A stretch of DNA of 64,000 nucleotides from Proales similis (Eukaryota > Rotifera > Eurotatoria > Ploima > Proalidae): assembly GCA_019059635.1 (NCBI GenBank), contig JAGVRJ010000006.1:310001-374000 (forward strand). The letters run 5' to 3'. Shown here piece by piece: positions 22,769 to 31,148 of the stretch. The notes beneath the pieces were generated by a model. The model was given only the letters and a program-made list of their open reading frames with translations. It made no database searches and was not told the DNA's origin. Position numbers and translations under genes: made by a program. The number at the start of each line of letters is the position of its first letter. Within the stretch, counting starts at the first letter, position 1.

Positions 22769-23563
22769 TCTTATTTTGTTTTTTCTTATTCTCTTTCGAT
22801 TTTTTTCTAGCTTTTCAGTTTTAAAAAATAAGAAAAACGGCGGCCGACTTAAAAGCAAGCTGATTAGGAGTGACTCGAGATAAACGCGCCAGCAGTCCAC
22901 ACTTGATCTTGACTTGTACAAGTCAGCGAAACGCGAATTTATTTAATCAAGAACAATGCGAAGGATAAAAACAACTGATAACAACTGATAGGACGCGCAC
23001 TCGATGGCGCCTTGAAGCTCGTCCAACCGGTCAGGTGACGGGCCGTTTCATAACCGGCTCGATTGTGAATCATGTTCAACAAAAGTCAAAGATGCTGGAA
23101 AAAATCACTTCGTTCTTCCCTTTGCGCTTGGCCTCTGCTTTGTGGGTCGATTTCTATTCGGCAAGCTTAGCAAGGCCGTTTATCAGTTTGGCTCAATGCT
23201 CGTCCATCGATTTATTTCGATTCGAATTGAAATCAATTCGGCAGTCTGCCTCCTATTCCGACTCTGTTCTCAACTTGCTCGCTCTCTTCAAAATTCAGCT
23301 CGAACGGCAAACTTTGCTCGAATGAGTCATCGGCTCGTTTTAAAATTAGTTCGCCTTATCCGAAACGAGCCTTCTGATCATGTTTGTCGAGATGAGATAA
23401 TCGCATCGCTGCTTCGATTTGATCTTGAATCACATGCTCAGCTACGCGATTCGCATTTGATAGTTACTTAGGCTTTCTCTTGTCTCCCTGCTCACATGAT
23501 TTCACGCGATAAGAGCCATCGCCGATGCCTTCTTAAGGACGAAAGAAAGCTGCGCTAAAAATC
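22769..23563. other. upstream region of the giant gene
   Basis: No coding exon is supported. Near 22970-22995 there is a direct repeat of GATAACAACT together with GGATAAAAA and TGATAGG words. These are GATA-like sites and could serve the divergently placed promoter of the giant gene. Further right I see only unstructured sequence. Confidence 0.4.
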
Positions 23564-23694
23564 ATCATTTATTTTGAGTCGTTCACAAAAATAAGAAAAA
23601 AAAATGGAGCCTGGAACATGATTTAAACGAGACTACATGACGCTGTTACTTAGTCTCAGTATTAGTGAGCTATTGGAAATGTGATGTGCAGATT
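23564..23694 (+). repeat. left terminal inverted repeat
   Basis: Left arm, pairing with 24091-24221. It contains an A9 run and the block CTGTTACTTAGTCTCAGTAT, which recurs reverse-complemented in the right arm. Confidence 0.85.
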
Positions 23695-24090
23695 TTACAC
23701 GGTGGCACCTCTGAAGGCGGCTCTGAAAGCAACAGACGAAATTATCCACGACTACATCACGGGCGAGCAGACGAGCATTTCATTCGAAACGCGTGAATCA
23801 AACATCGAAAGCCCTGCCAACTCAAGAACCCGATTGAGCCGAGATGTACCCTCAAAAACCGCCTGGCCCGCAAGCAGCAAGTTTGCTCCTCGCAGATCTG
23901 GACAGTTCGTGTCGGGTGGTTGACGCACTATTGACGCAGCAGAAGGATTTTTTCCGTCAAATCGGTTGACTCGGCTCAATTCGGACGCAGTCATTTGACT
24001 TTTTACTCATTTGACCAACACTTGTTTGTAGGCGTCTATCGTCAAACACTTTGCCGCTCTTTTTCAATTTTCATTTCCTTGGCTGTGTAC

Positions 24091-24221
24091 AATCTGCATA
24101 TCACATTTCCAACAGCCCATTGATACTGAGACTAAGTAACAGCGTCATGTAGTCTCGTTTAAATCATGTTCTAGGCTCCATTTTTTTTTCTTATTTTTGT
24201 GAACGACTCAAAATAAATGAT
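24091..24221 (-). repeat. right terminal inverted repeat
   Basis: Right arm, the reverse complement of 23564-23694. The mismatches cluster near the inner end of the arm. Confidence 0.85.
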
Positions 24222-24788
24222 TGACTCGCAGATTGTTTTTCTTGACCTTGAGCAGTAGACAAAGTCTCAAGCAAAAGTGCTATGGGAATTGAGGGCCATC
24301 AGAAGGACAATCCTGTGAATTAGAACGTAGCCCATTAAACCGAAAGGCGCATATTTATTTCTTGAGGGCAGCATCAGGCACAGAGGGCACGCATTCGCTT
24401 AAGATTGTGCAATGGCCGCTTATCTGAGCGGCCAATCGACTGTTGTTTCAAGGAGGTTCTCTCATTAGGCAATTCTCTTTCTAAGCTGTTCTCCACGGTT
24501 TGAACCCAATTTGCGCCCATCTTTGAGCTTAATCATCATCATCATCATAATTTAAACTTGAATCTAGAAACCTTGATGGTTCAGTTTTGCTTTGGGCACA
24601 GAAAGAATGGGGCACATGAAAAGAGGCTCTTTTAGTCGAGATAAACGCGTATTCTACATTTCTATCTTCATTTTACTCGGGCTTGTCTAGAAATAGCTGT
24701 AATCGTAGGCCGACGACTCGCCTCGAATAATATTTACACGCCAAACGAGATTTGATTGAGCAAATACAAGATCAGTTTACCTGTGTCA
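24222..24788. other. spacer upstream of the hydrolase gene
   Basis: No gene seen. A short ATC triplet run (TCATCATCATCAT, near 24533) and otherwise mixed sequence. Confidence 0.5.
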
Positions 24789-24809
24789 CTTTTATCTCAA
24801 AGATAAAAG
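24789..24809. promoter_or_regulatory. perfect palindromic double GATA site
   Basis: CTTTTATCT-CAA-AGATAAAAG is a 9+3+9 inverted repeat containing two opposed WGATAR sites. It lies about 83 nt upstream of the start codon of the hydrolase gene at 24892, with an AT-rich TTATTTAG word between them. It probably binds a GATA-family dimer or two factors; this is inferred from the motif. Confidence 0.5.
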
Positions 24810-24891
24810 GCCTTGTCCCAGTCGAGAAAAGCCCATTATTTAGTGACACTGCGGCTGAGTCAAGGGGTTTGGCCGGCAACTTTTCCAAGAA

Positions 24892-26762
24892 ATGAGGCGT
24901 CTCTTTGCTCTTTGGTTGGCTGTTCTTGTCGGCAGCGCACATTCGGCAGGTAGGAGAGATCGCTTATTGCCTAATCCAAGCTCGTTTATTGACTGGCTAC
25001 TTTAAAAGTCGAATTTAAGACCGCGATGGTGGCGATGCGAGATGGCGTCAGACTAGCGGTCGACTATTTTGAAGGCTCGAGTGCAGAGCCCAAGCCAGCT
25101 CTGTTGGTGATGACTCCGTACGGACGAGCAACGGGAACACTTCTCTCGCTTGAGGCCGAGTTTTGGGCTCAGGCTGGTTACGCGATTGTGATGGCCGACA
25201 TCCGCGGAGTGGGCGACTCAGAGGGAGAATACGATTTCCTGTTTCCGGACGGAGCCGACGGCTACGACCTCGTTGAGTGGATCGGCCAGCAGCCTTGGTC
25301 CAACGGCAACGTGGGAATGCGCGAGTTTTCATATGGAGGCACCAACCAGCTGTACGTGGCCAAACATCAGCCAGCCGGGCTCAAGTGCATCCAGCCGATG
25401 TCGTCGTTGCAGACCAAAGGGGGCATTCCCTATCTGGGCGGCGCGTTCGCACTCGGCTTCGCTTCTTCCTACTTTGCCCAGATTGTCGAACGAGTTCCGT
25501 TCCAAAACTTCACTCTGGACGATTTCAAGTCCGGCATAGGCCACAGGCCGCTCAGAACCATGGACGAGCTCATTTTCAGCGTCCAAGTCAAGCAGCACCG
25601 CCGCTTTCTCGATCACCCAACTGAGGACGATTACTGGCGCCGGGCCAGCTTGCAAGAGCGCGACTTTGAGCAAATCAACATTCCGACGCTCACATTCACA
25701 GGCTGGTTCGACTCACATGGTGCTGTCCACAACTACAAGCTGTTGATGAAACACAGCGCCCGCAAGGCGGATCATTTCATCATCTCCGGACCCTACGCCC
25801 ATTCAAGCGCGTTCTATCTGGGCAACGTGTCAGTATTTGGCCTGCCGGACGACAAAGTCGGCGACATTGACATTCCTAGAGATGCCTTGCTACCCTCTCT
25901 GGATATAACGCGCGAGTTCTTCGACTTGTGTCTGATGGGCTCGAAGCCAAGGCCGAACTGGAAGCAGAGTCGCCTGTTCATAACTGGCAGCAATCGATGG
26001 CTCGAGAGCGATCAGTTCCTGCCGCCTCAACTCGAACAGCGCGTATTGTATTTGAACAGCAACGGCCGGGCAAACACTCTGAACGGCGACGGACGCCTCG
26101 AGTGGAACAGGCCAGTCGCCGAGTCGTCGTTCGACTCATATCGCTACGATCCCAATCGGCCGCTTGAGCTGCTCGAAGGCGACATGGCTCTGCCGCGCGA
26201 TTTGAACCAATTTCTGACCGACGAGCAAATGCTCGTCTACACCAGTGCGCCTCTGGACGACGACTTGACAGTTGTAGACAAAGTTTTCGTGGAGCTGGAG
26301 ATATCCAGCTCGGCAGTGGACACCGATTTTATGGTCTGGGTGATGGACGTGCAGCCTGACGGCCGATCGATTCGAATGGGCACATCCAGACAAGCTCAGC
26401 TTCGCACCCGATACCGATTCGGCTTTGATCAGCAAGCTCTAATGCAGCCCGGCCGCATCTACTCCATTCAAATCGACGCCAAAGAGTTTGCCCACACGTT
26501 CTTGAAAGGACATCGAATTCGACTGGCGATCGCCAGCAATTTCTTTCCAGAGACGAGTTTGAACCCGAACACGGGCGAATCAATTGCGGACGGAATGAGC
26601 CCGCCCGTGGTCGCCGAGCAGAAGATTCACCATTCAGCTGCCCATGCATCCAAGATTCGCTTCAGCACTCTCCGTCAACCACTCAGCTCGTCCGCCTTGA
26701 GCTTGCAATCCTCATTGCTTCTAATCGGCTTCACCTTCTCAGCTCTCTGGCTGCTCTATTAA
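24892..26762 (+). CDS. CocE/NonD-type alpha/beta hydrolase (peptidase S15 family), secreted and probably GPI-anchored
   Basis: Two exons, 24892-24949 and 25009-26762, encode about 597 residues. Exon 1 is a signal peptide (MRRLFALWLAVLVGSAHSA). The body follows the X-Pro dipeptidyl-peptidase/CocE fold: RDGVRLAVDYF, MADIRGVGDSEGEYDF, the nucleophile motif REFSYGGTNQLYVAK (Ser near residue 127), GWFDSHGAVHNY with the likely acid, and SGPYAHSSAF with the likely catalytic His. A C-terminal jelly-roll X-Pro C domain follows (VFVELEISSSAVDTDFMVW, GHRIRLAIASNFFPETSLNP). The C-terminus is hydrophobic (LLLIGFTFSALWLLY), as in a GPI signal. The family hydrolyses acyl/ester or X-Pro bonds; the substrate here is unknown. 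It is overwhelmingly a bacterial family, so horizontal origin followed by gain of an intron and a signal exon is plausible. Confidence 0.88.
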
Positions 26763-26904
26763 CCTTCATTTTCTGGGGTCTCTGCTTGACCGATTAGACA
26801 AGACCCTACTTTACAACCTTACTAAATAGTTTATTAAAAAAATTTATAAAAGTTTTTTTCACAAATTTTGGTTCCTTATTTATTTAAATTAAAGGTAAAA
26901 AAAT

Positions 26905-27303
26905 TTAGATAAAGTTGCATAATTTATAGGAATTGGCTGGTAAAACCAACAAAGTGTTTGCCTTTGTTCGTAAGAAGATGCACAGATTGTGGCCGTCTCC
27001 AATAGGCCCGATATCGTTTACTGGTTCATACAATCTTATTACTTCAGAATCTCTGTAGGGTCCTTTGTCCATGATTCGGACCACCTGGCAACTATTTTCA
27101 AGTGCCTTTTCTTCCTTTGATGGAAAGAGACCCCACATTAGTTTGCATTTTATTTTAAATGGTTGGCCTCTTTCGTACAAATCAACAACATCAGCCTCGG
27201 TCAAAGACTCATCATATTCTTTGATCCATCTTAAATCCGATGGCAGATAAACTAAACCCAATAAAATGCCATTTTCGTTGGTTATCAATTCAATCAGCTC
27301 CAT
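26905..27303 (-). CDS. orphan 132-residue intracellular protein, AT-rich
   Basis: Uninterrupted reading frame starting MELIELITNENGILLG at 27303. There is no signal peptide or membrane segment. It is visibly richer in A and T than its neighbours, including the flanks. Composition is normal for a soluble protein (YERGQPFKIKCKLMWGLFPS, NDIGPIGDGHNLCIFL). I recognise no family. A TTTATT word downstream near 26880 fits a minus-strand AATAAA signal. Because of the composition it may be a young or transferred gene, or a cellular gene of a family I do not know. Confidence 0.55.
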   Translation of the reverse strand: MELIELITNENGILLGLVYLPSDLRWIKEYDESLTEADVVDLYERGQPFKIKCKLMWGLFPSKEEKALENSCQVVRIMDKGPYRDSEVIRLYEPVNDIGPIGDGHNLCIFLRTKANTLLVLPANSYKLCNFI

Positions 27304-27642
27304 TTTTATTTTTGTTTTGTTTCTTGTTTTATGAAGATTTTGTATTTGAATTAGTAAAAATTATTAAACAAAGTAAGCATACAACTCAAGCAAAACGAAA
27401 AATAGTTCGACTAATTATGACACGATTGTCAAAAATCGCAGACTTTTATACTGCATCAGATTTCAACAGAATGCTCGTCATGTACAGATACAGGCTCAAG
27501 TGCTGCCATGGAAACCATAGAATGGAATAATAAGCAAAGCACATCGACACAGGTGTAGTCTGTCGCAACTGATTTATTTGAACAACTAATTCGAATGTCA
27601 ATCACTCGAAATACATCGAAAACATGCCGTTTGAGTTCAACT

Positions 27643-29103
27643 TTAAACTCTAAAACGAAAGCCAGACGGTAAGGACTTTGACGACGCCGCAGGCTCCTCG
27701 ACAGACTGAAGATTCCACACGCATATCGTCTTGTCCTCGGAGCCGGAGGCAAGCTGGCCACTCTGCAGCTCTCTCAAACAAAGCACAGGGCCATCGTGTC
27801 CATAAAGAACCCTCTGGCATACAGACCGTATGCCGACGCCCCTCACTTTGCTAAAAGTCCAAATCTTGATCTCGCTGTCCGCTGAGCCCGACACCAGACG
27901 GCCGTCTTGAAGCACCGTGAGACACATCACAGCCGATGTGTGCGCTGCGATTGTTATTGGCTCTTCACTGCCCGAATCGAGAGAATTCGCGTCCCACAAT
28001 TTGATGGTCTTGTCCTTGGAGCCGGAGACGAACATGCCGTTGGAGAAGGCAGCCAGACAAGTGACACCGCCCATGTGGCCGCTAAGTTGTCTGATCGGTT
28101 TGGTGTTCGATTCCACTTGATCGAGTCTCCATACTCTGATCAGACCGTCTTCGCAGCCAGACGCGAGCAGGCCGCTCTCTAGCCGTTCAAGACAGTGAAC
28201 TGCCGACAGGCAGTCCAAGGATGCGGCCGCCTGTCCTTTCGCCTCCTCGTTCAGTCTCCAGATTTTGATGGTCTTGTCGAATGAACCCGAGGCGATCAGG
28301 TCCTTGCCGAGGGCAACGATGCTTGTCACCGGACCTGAATGGCCTTTCAGAGTCGGCACGCCTTTTAAGCTCCAAGATTCTGTGTCCAGAATTATAATCA
28401 CCGAGCTGTTGAGTCCACAGGCCAGCTGACTCTGTGAAAGAACGGCCATGCAGCGGACCGAGTCCTGCCAGACTGAGCGCACCAGTCCTCGGCCTTTTCC
28501 GTCTGGCAGAATCTCCCAGAGCATGAGCTGCTCGTCGAACGACCCTGACACGAGCAGGCCGTTTTGGAGAGGCGCCATGCAGTAGATCAGCTGGTTGTGG
28601 CCGCCAAGTATTTTTTCCAGCTCGCCACTGGTCAGCTGAAAGTTCAAGCCGTCGAGGTGTCCGATCGACTCCTGGCTCTTGGCAGGTGTCTTGACCAGGC
28701 GCAGCCCGAACAAGTTCTTCTTGTTCTTGGCGTCTATTTGAGCGATGTCGTTGAACTGACGCGCGATGGCAGCCTTGGCCTCGGCTTTGATCTGCGAAAT
28801 CGGCATCAAGTTGACTGCCGTGTTGCCACTCAGCTTTGAGTCTAATGAGTCCAAATCTTTCAAGTACGTCTCCAGTCTCTTCAGTTGTTCAGTTTGCTGC
28901 CGCTTTAGTTTGGAGTAGTTGCCGCTCAGAGTGCTTTTGAAGTCTTTGACCTGTTTGACGAGCTGCTCTTTCTCCTGGTTCACACTCTTGATCACGCTCT
29001 CGGCCTCTTCGTTTATCAATCTGACCAGACTGTCGCAGTGTTGCTCCAGTGTTTGACTGTCATTTGAGCTCTTCAGCTCGGCGATCATTGATTTCAAGTC
29101 CAT
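27643..29103 (-). CDS. coiled-coil plus seven-WD40-repeat protein
   Basis: Single exon of about 486 residues from Met 29103 (MDLKSMIAELKSSND). Residues ~1-130 form a coiled coil (VNQEKEQLVKQVKDFKSTL). From about 170 onward there are WD40 repeats with typical strands and closing motifs: LIYCMAPLQNGLLVSGSFDE..LMLWE, GHSGPVTSIVALGKDLIASG then KTIKIWRL, AVHCLERLESGLLASGCEDG, GHMGGVTCLAAFSNGMFVSG then KTIKLWD, HTSAVMCLTVLQDGRLVSGS, and GHDGPVLCLRELQSGQLASG then KTICVWNL. This resembles the B-box/coiled-coil/WD arrangement of TRAF7 and Fbw7-type scaffolds, but I see no RING, B-box or F-box. Likely an adaptor or scaffold; the exact orthology is unknown. Confidence 0.85.
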   Translation of the reverse strand: MDLKSMIAELKSSNDSQTLEQHCDSLVRLINEEAESVIKSVNQEKEQLVKQVKDFKSTLSGNYSKLKRQQTEQLKRLETYLKDLDSLDSKLSGNTAVNLMPISQIKAEAKAAIARQFNDIAQIDAKNKKNLFGLRLVKTPAKSQESIGHLDGLNFQLTSGELEKILGGHNQLIYCMAPLQNGLLVSGSFDEQLMLWEILPDGKGRGLVRSVWQDSVRCMAVLSQSQLACGLNSSVIIILDTESWSLKGVPTLKGHSGPVTSIVALGKDLIASGSFDKTIKIWRLNEEAKGQAAASLDCLSAVHCLERLESGLLASGCEDGLIRVWRLDQVESNTKPIRQLSGHMGGVTCLAAFSNGMFVSGSKDKTIKLWDANSLDSGSEEPITIAAHTSAVMCLTVLQDGRLVSGSADSEIKIWTFSKVRGVGIRSVCQRVLYGHDGPVLCLRELQSGQLASGSEDKTICVWNLQSVEEPAASSKSLPSGFRFRV

Positions 29104-29433
29104 TCTTTCCAATCCGACTTCTCACAGTTCAGCTCGTCCTCCCTCTGTCTCTCTCTCTTATTTCTGTTTGCCTGGCTCGGCTTGCTGCCTTTTTTAAACC
29201 AATCTAGCCGACGATTTGCCTTATCAGAGTCAAACTTTTCTCCATTTTTCCCACACACACACAGAAATTTTCGGATTTATCTTTCATCATGCGACATTCA
29301 CGTAGCCGGCTAGTTGCAGGCTCAGTTAGATGCGAAATTGAAGCAAGCTGAATGTGCGTCGGCTAAAAGAGACAGCCCTAGCGGCTCTAAAGCCAAGCGA
29401 ATCAAAAAGTTGCAAAAGTCGTAAATTTATTAT
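29104..29433. other. short intergenic region
   Basis: Contains the promoter side of the WD40 gene and the 3' side of the OGFR-domain gene, with a (CT)n stretch near 29147 and a CA run near 29262. No gene. Confidence 0.5.
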
Positions 29434-30333
29434 CTAACAAGATTCAAACGAAACTGCGATCGTGTGACGAATAAAGTCGAGGCGCTTGTAATCGTCCTTG
29501 ATCGTGTGCACCCAGAAGCGAGTAAAGGCCGAGTCGAGCGGAGCCAGGCGTTTGCTGGCGAATATCTCATCACAGAGAAAGTGCAGCCAGCCGATCTGAA
29601 GCGCGTCCATCTCAAGGTCGGCCAGGCACTTGAGAATGCGCGTGATTCGCAGCTGGTTGTGAACGTTGCTGATCAAGTTGCGGTATCGCGCCTCAAACGA
29701 GTCGGTGCGAGTGAACGTGGCCTTGGACAGGCTTGCAATGCGCATTCCGTAAAAGTCGAGCATCATCTCAAACGACTTGATCACGTTCAACTTGGCCGTA
29801 TCGCTCTTCCTTAACGTCTTGCGCAATGAATTAGCCAGCGGACTCGAGCGCGAGCACTACAGCGCGTTTACCTCCAGTTCGTGGACTTGCAGCGGCTGCG
29901 CATCAAAATTCAGGCCCTGAGAGCGAATGGGAAAGAGCCACTGGATGAAGCCGTGATGCGACTCGAGCAGGCTGTAGTTGCCCCACCATTTGCGATGAAT
30001 GTTGTAGATAAAGTCTCCTTCGGGCGACGACCTCAATTTGCCGCACAGGAAGCGAACGTTGTCCGTGCGATTGGGATCGTTGTCGCTGGTCTCCTTCGAT
30101 CGATTCAGTCAAAAGCTCATTGAAGCAATGTCTGCAAGAACCCACTGTGATATCGGCGCGGAATCTAATCGTGTCGGACGTCTCCTTGAACAGACCCGGG
30201 TACCGTTTGGCCTTCACTCAGCGGCACGTCAGTTTAAGCCACATGAGACAGAGCTGGTCCAATTTACCACCACGCGACGCATACGCTCGTTCTGGTCCGT
30301 CTCGTTACGCTCTGATCCGGTCGAGTTGGCCAT
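29434..30333 (-). CDS. opioid growth factor receptor (OGFR) domain protein
   Basis: Four exons joined by short introns, from Met 30333 (MANSTGSERNETDQNERMRR) to the stop at 29434. The joined protein carries the conserved OGFR domain: NVRFLCGKLRSSPEG, IYNIHRKWWGNYSLLESHHG, FIQWLFPIRSQGLNFDAQPL, SFEMMLDFYGMRIA, RYRNLISNVHNQLRITRILK, LADLEMDALQIGWLHFLCDE and LDSAFTRFWVHTIKDDYK. It ends soon after the domain, without the long repeat tail seen in mammalian OGFR, so it is nearer to OGFRL1 or invertebrate single-domain forms. It is a soluble nuclear-envelope/nuclear protein by family knowledge. The exon joins (for example HELE to TLRKSD across a GTAAAC...GCGCAAG intron) are supported by alignment. 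Confidence 0.88.
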
Positions 30334-31148
30334 TCGTGCCTGAAGCCACCTGAGAGTTGAATAAAATGAAGCTTTTCCAAATGAGTACTACACAGCAAGC
30401 TGAGCAATGACGACAAGTTCATTATGAAATGAAAATTATTCGTTGTGCGCCAAGAGAGCGGCAAGAGCTCGTGATCAGCCAATTCGCTGCGAACTCAGTG
30501 CCTTCGGTCTTTTTCGATCTTGAAAATGCGGCCCCAAAAAGAAGCTAGCCGTCCGTTTGAATCTTTGTTTTATTCATTCATTCTCATCTAGACTCGGAGT
30601 GACTCGTTTAGGGACGCAAGCAGTGAAATAAACAAGTGAACGCGCAAATCGACAAAAATTGCAAACGAACAGAGCGACAAATAGAAAAGAGAGCGACTAA
30701 AAGACCAAAGAAAGAAAGAGATTGAGAGAGAGAGAGACACACACACACGCTGTTGGCGAAGAATTGCTGCTGGTTGACTGCGTTGGACTCGGCGTCAGGC
30801 TGGCATCTCAATTGTTCGGCTATCTACAACAGAGAGAATGAGCGAACGTGTAAATGGGCACAGAGGGACGGAAACAACTCGAGTGTGCAGCATGCAGTCA
30901 AATGTGCCATTAAACAAGATGTGTCACACAAACGGTTTGACCGTACCTTCAGCGAGGAGACAGAGATAAGAGAACTCAGAACGCCACATCATGATTCGCA
31001 TCGCCTCTGTCAAATGGTAATCGTCAGAATGCAGTTTATTGTTTCAGAGTTGCAGTAACGATCGCTTGAGAGAGAGAGAGGAGGGGGCGAGGCAACGGGC
31101 GAGAGGAGGAGGAGCGGGCAAGGGCAACGGGCCAAGTGCGAATCGCGC
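30334..31148. other. intergenic spacer with simple repeats
   Basis: Contains GA/CA microsatellite (about 30710-30750) and AG-rich stretches (about 31065-31125). A minus-strand AATAAA (TTTATT on plus, near 31036) lies about 110 nt downstream of the stop of the C2CD2-like gene. No other coding exon is convincing. Confidence 0.5.

Larger units (their letters stand above)
23564..24221. mobile_element. MITE-like or foldback element with ~131-nt terminal inverted repeats
   Basis: Bases 23564-23694 are the reverse complement of 24091-24221 with about six mismatches in 131 (roughly 95 percent identity), and weaker pairing extends to about 23700 and 24085. The arms begin ATCATTTATTTTGAGTCG. The ~396-base interior has no transposase and only short reading frames. 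I could not find a clear target-site duplication in the flanks (AAAAATC versus TGACTCG). This fits a non-autonomous inverted-repeat element or a local inverted duplication; as RNA it would form a very long hairpin. Confidence 0.75.
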
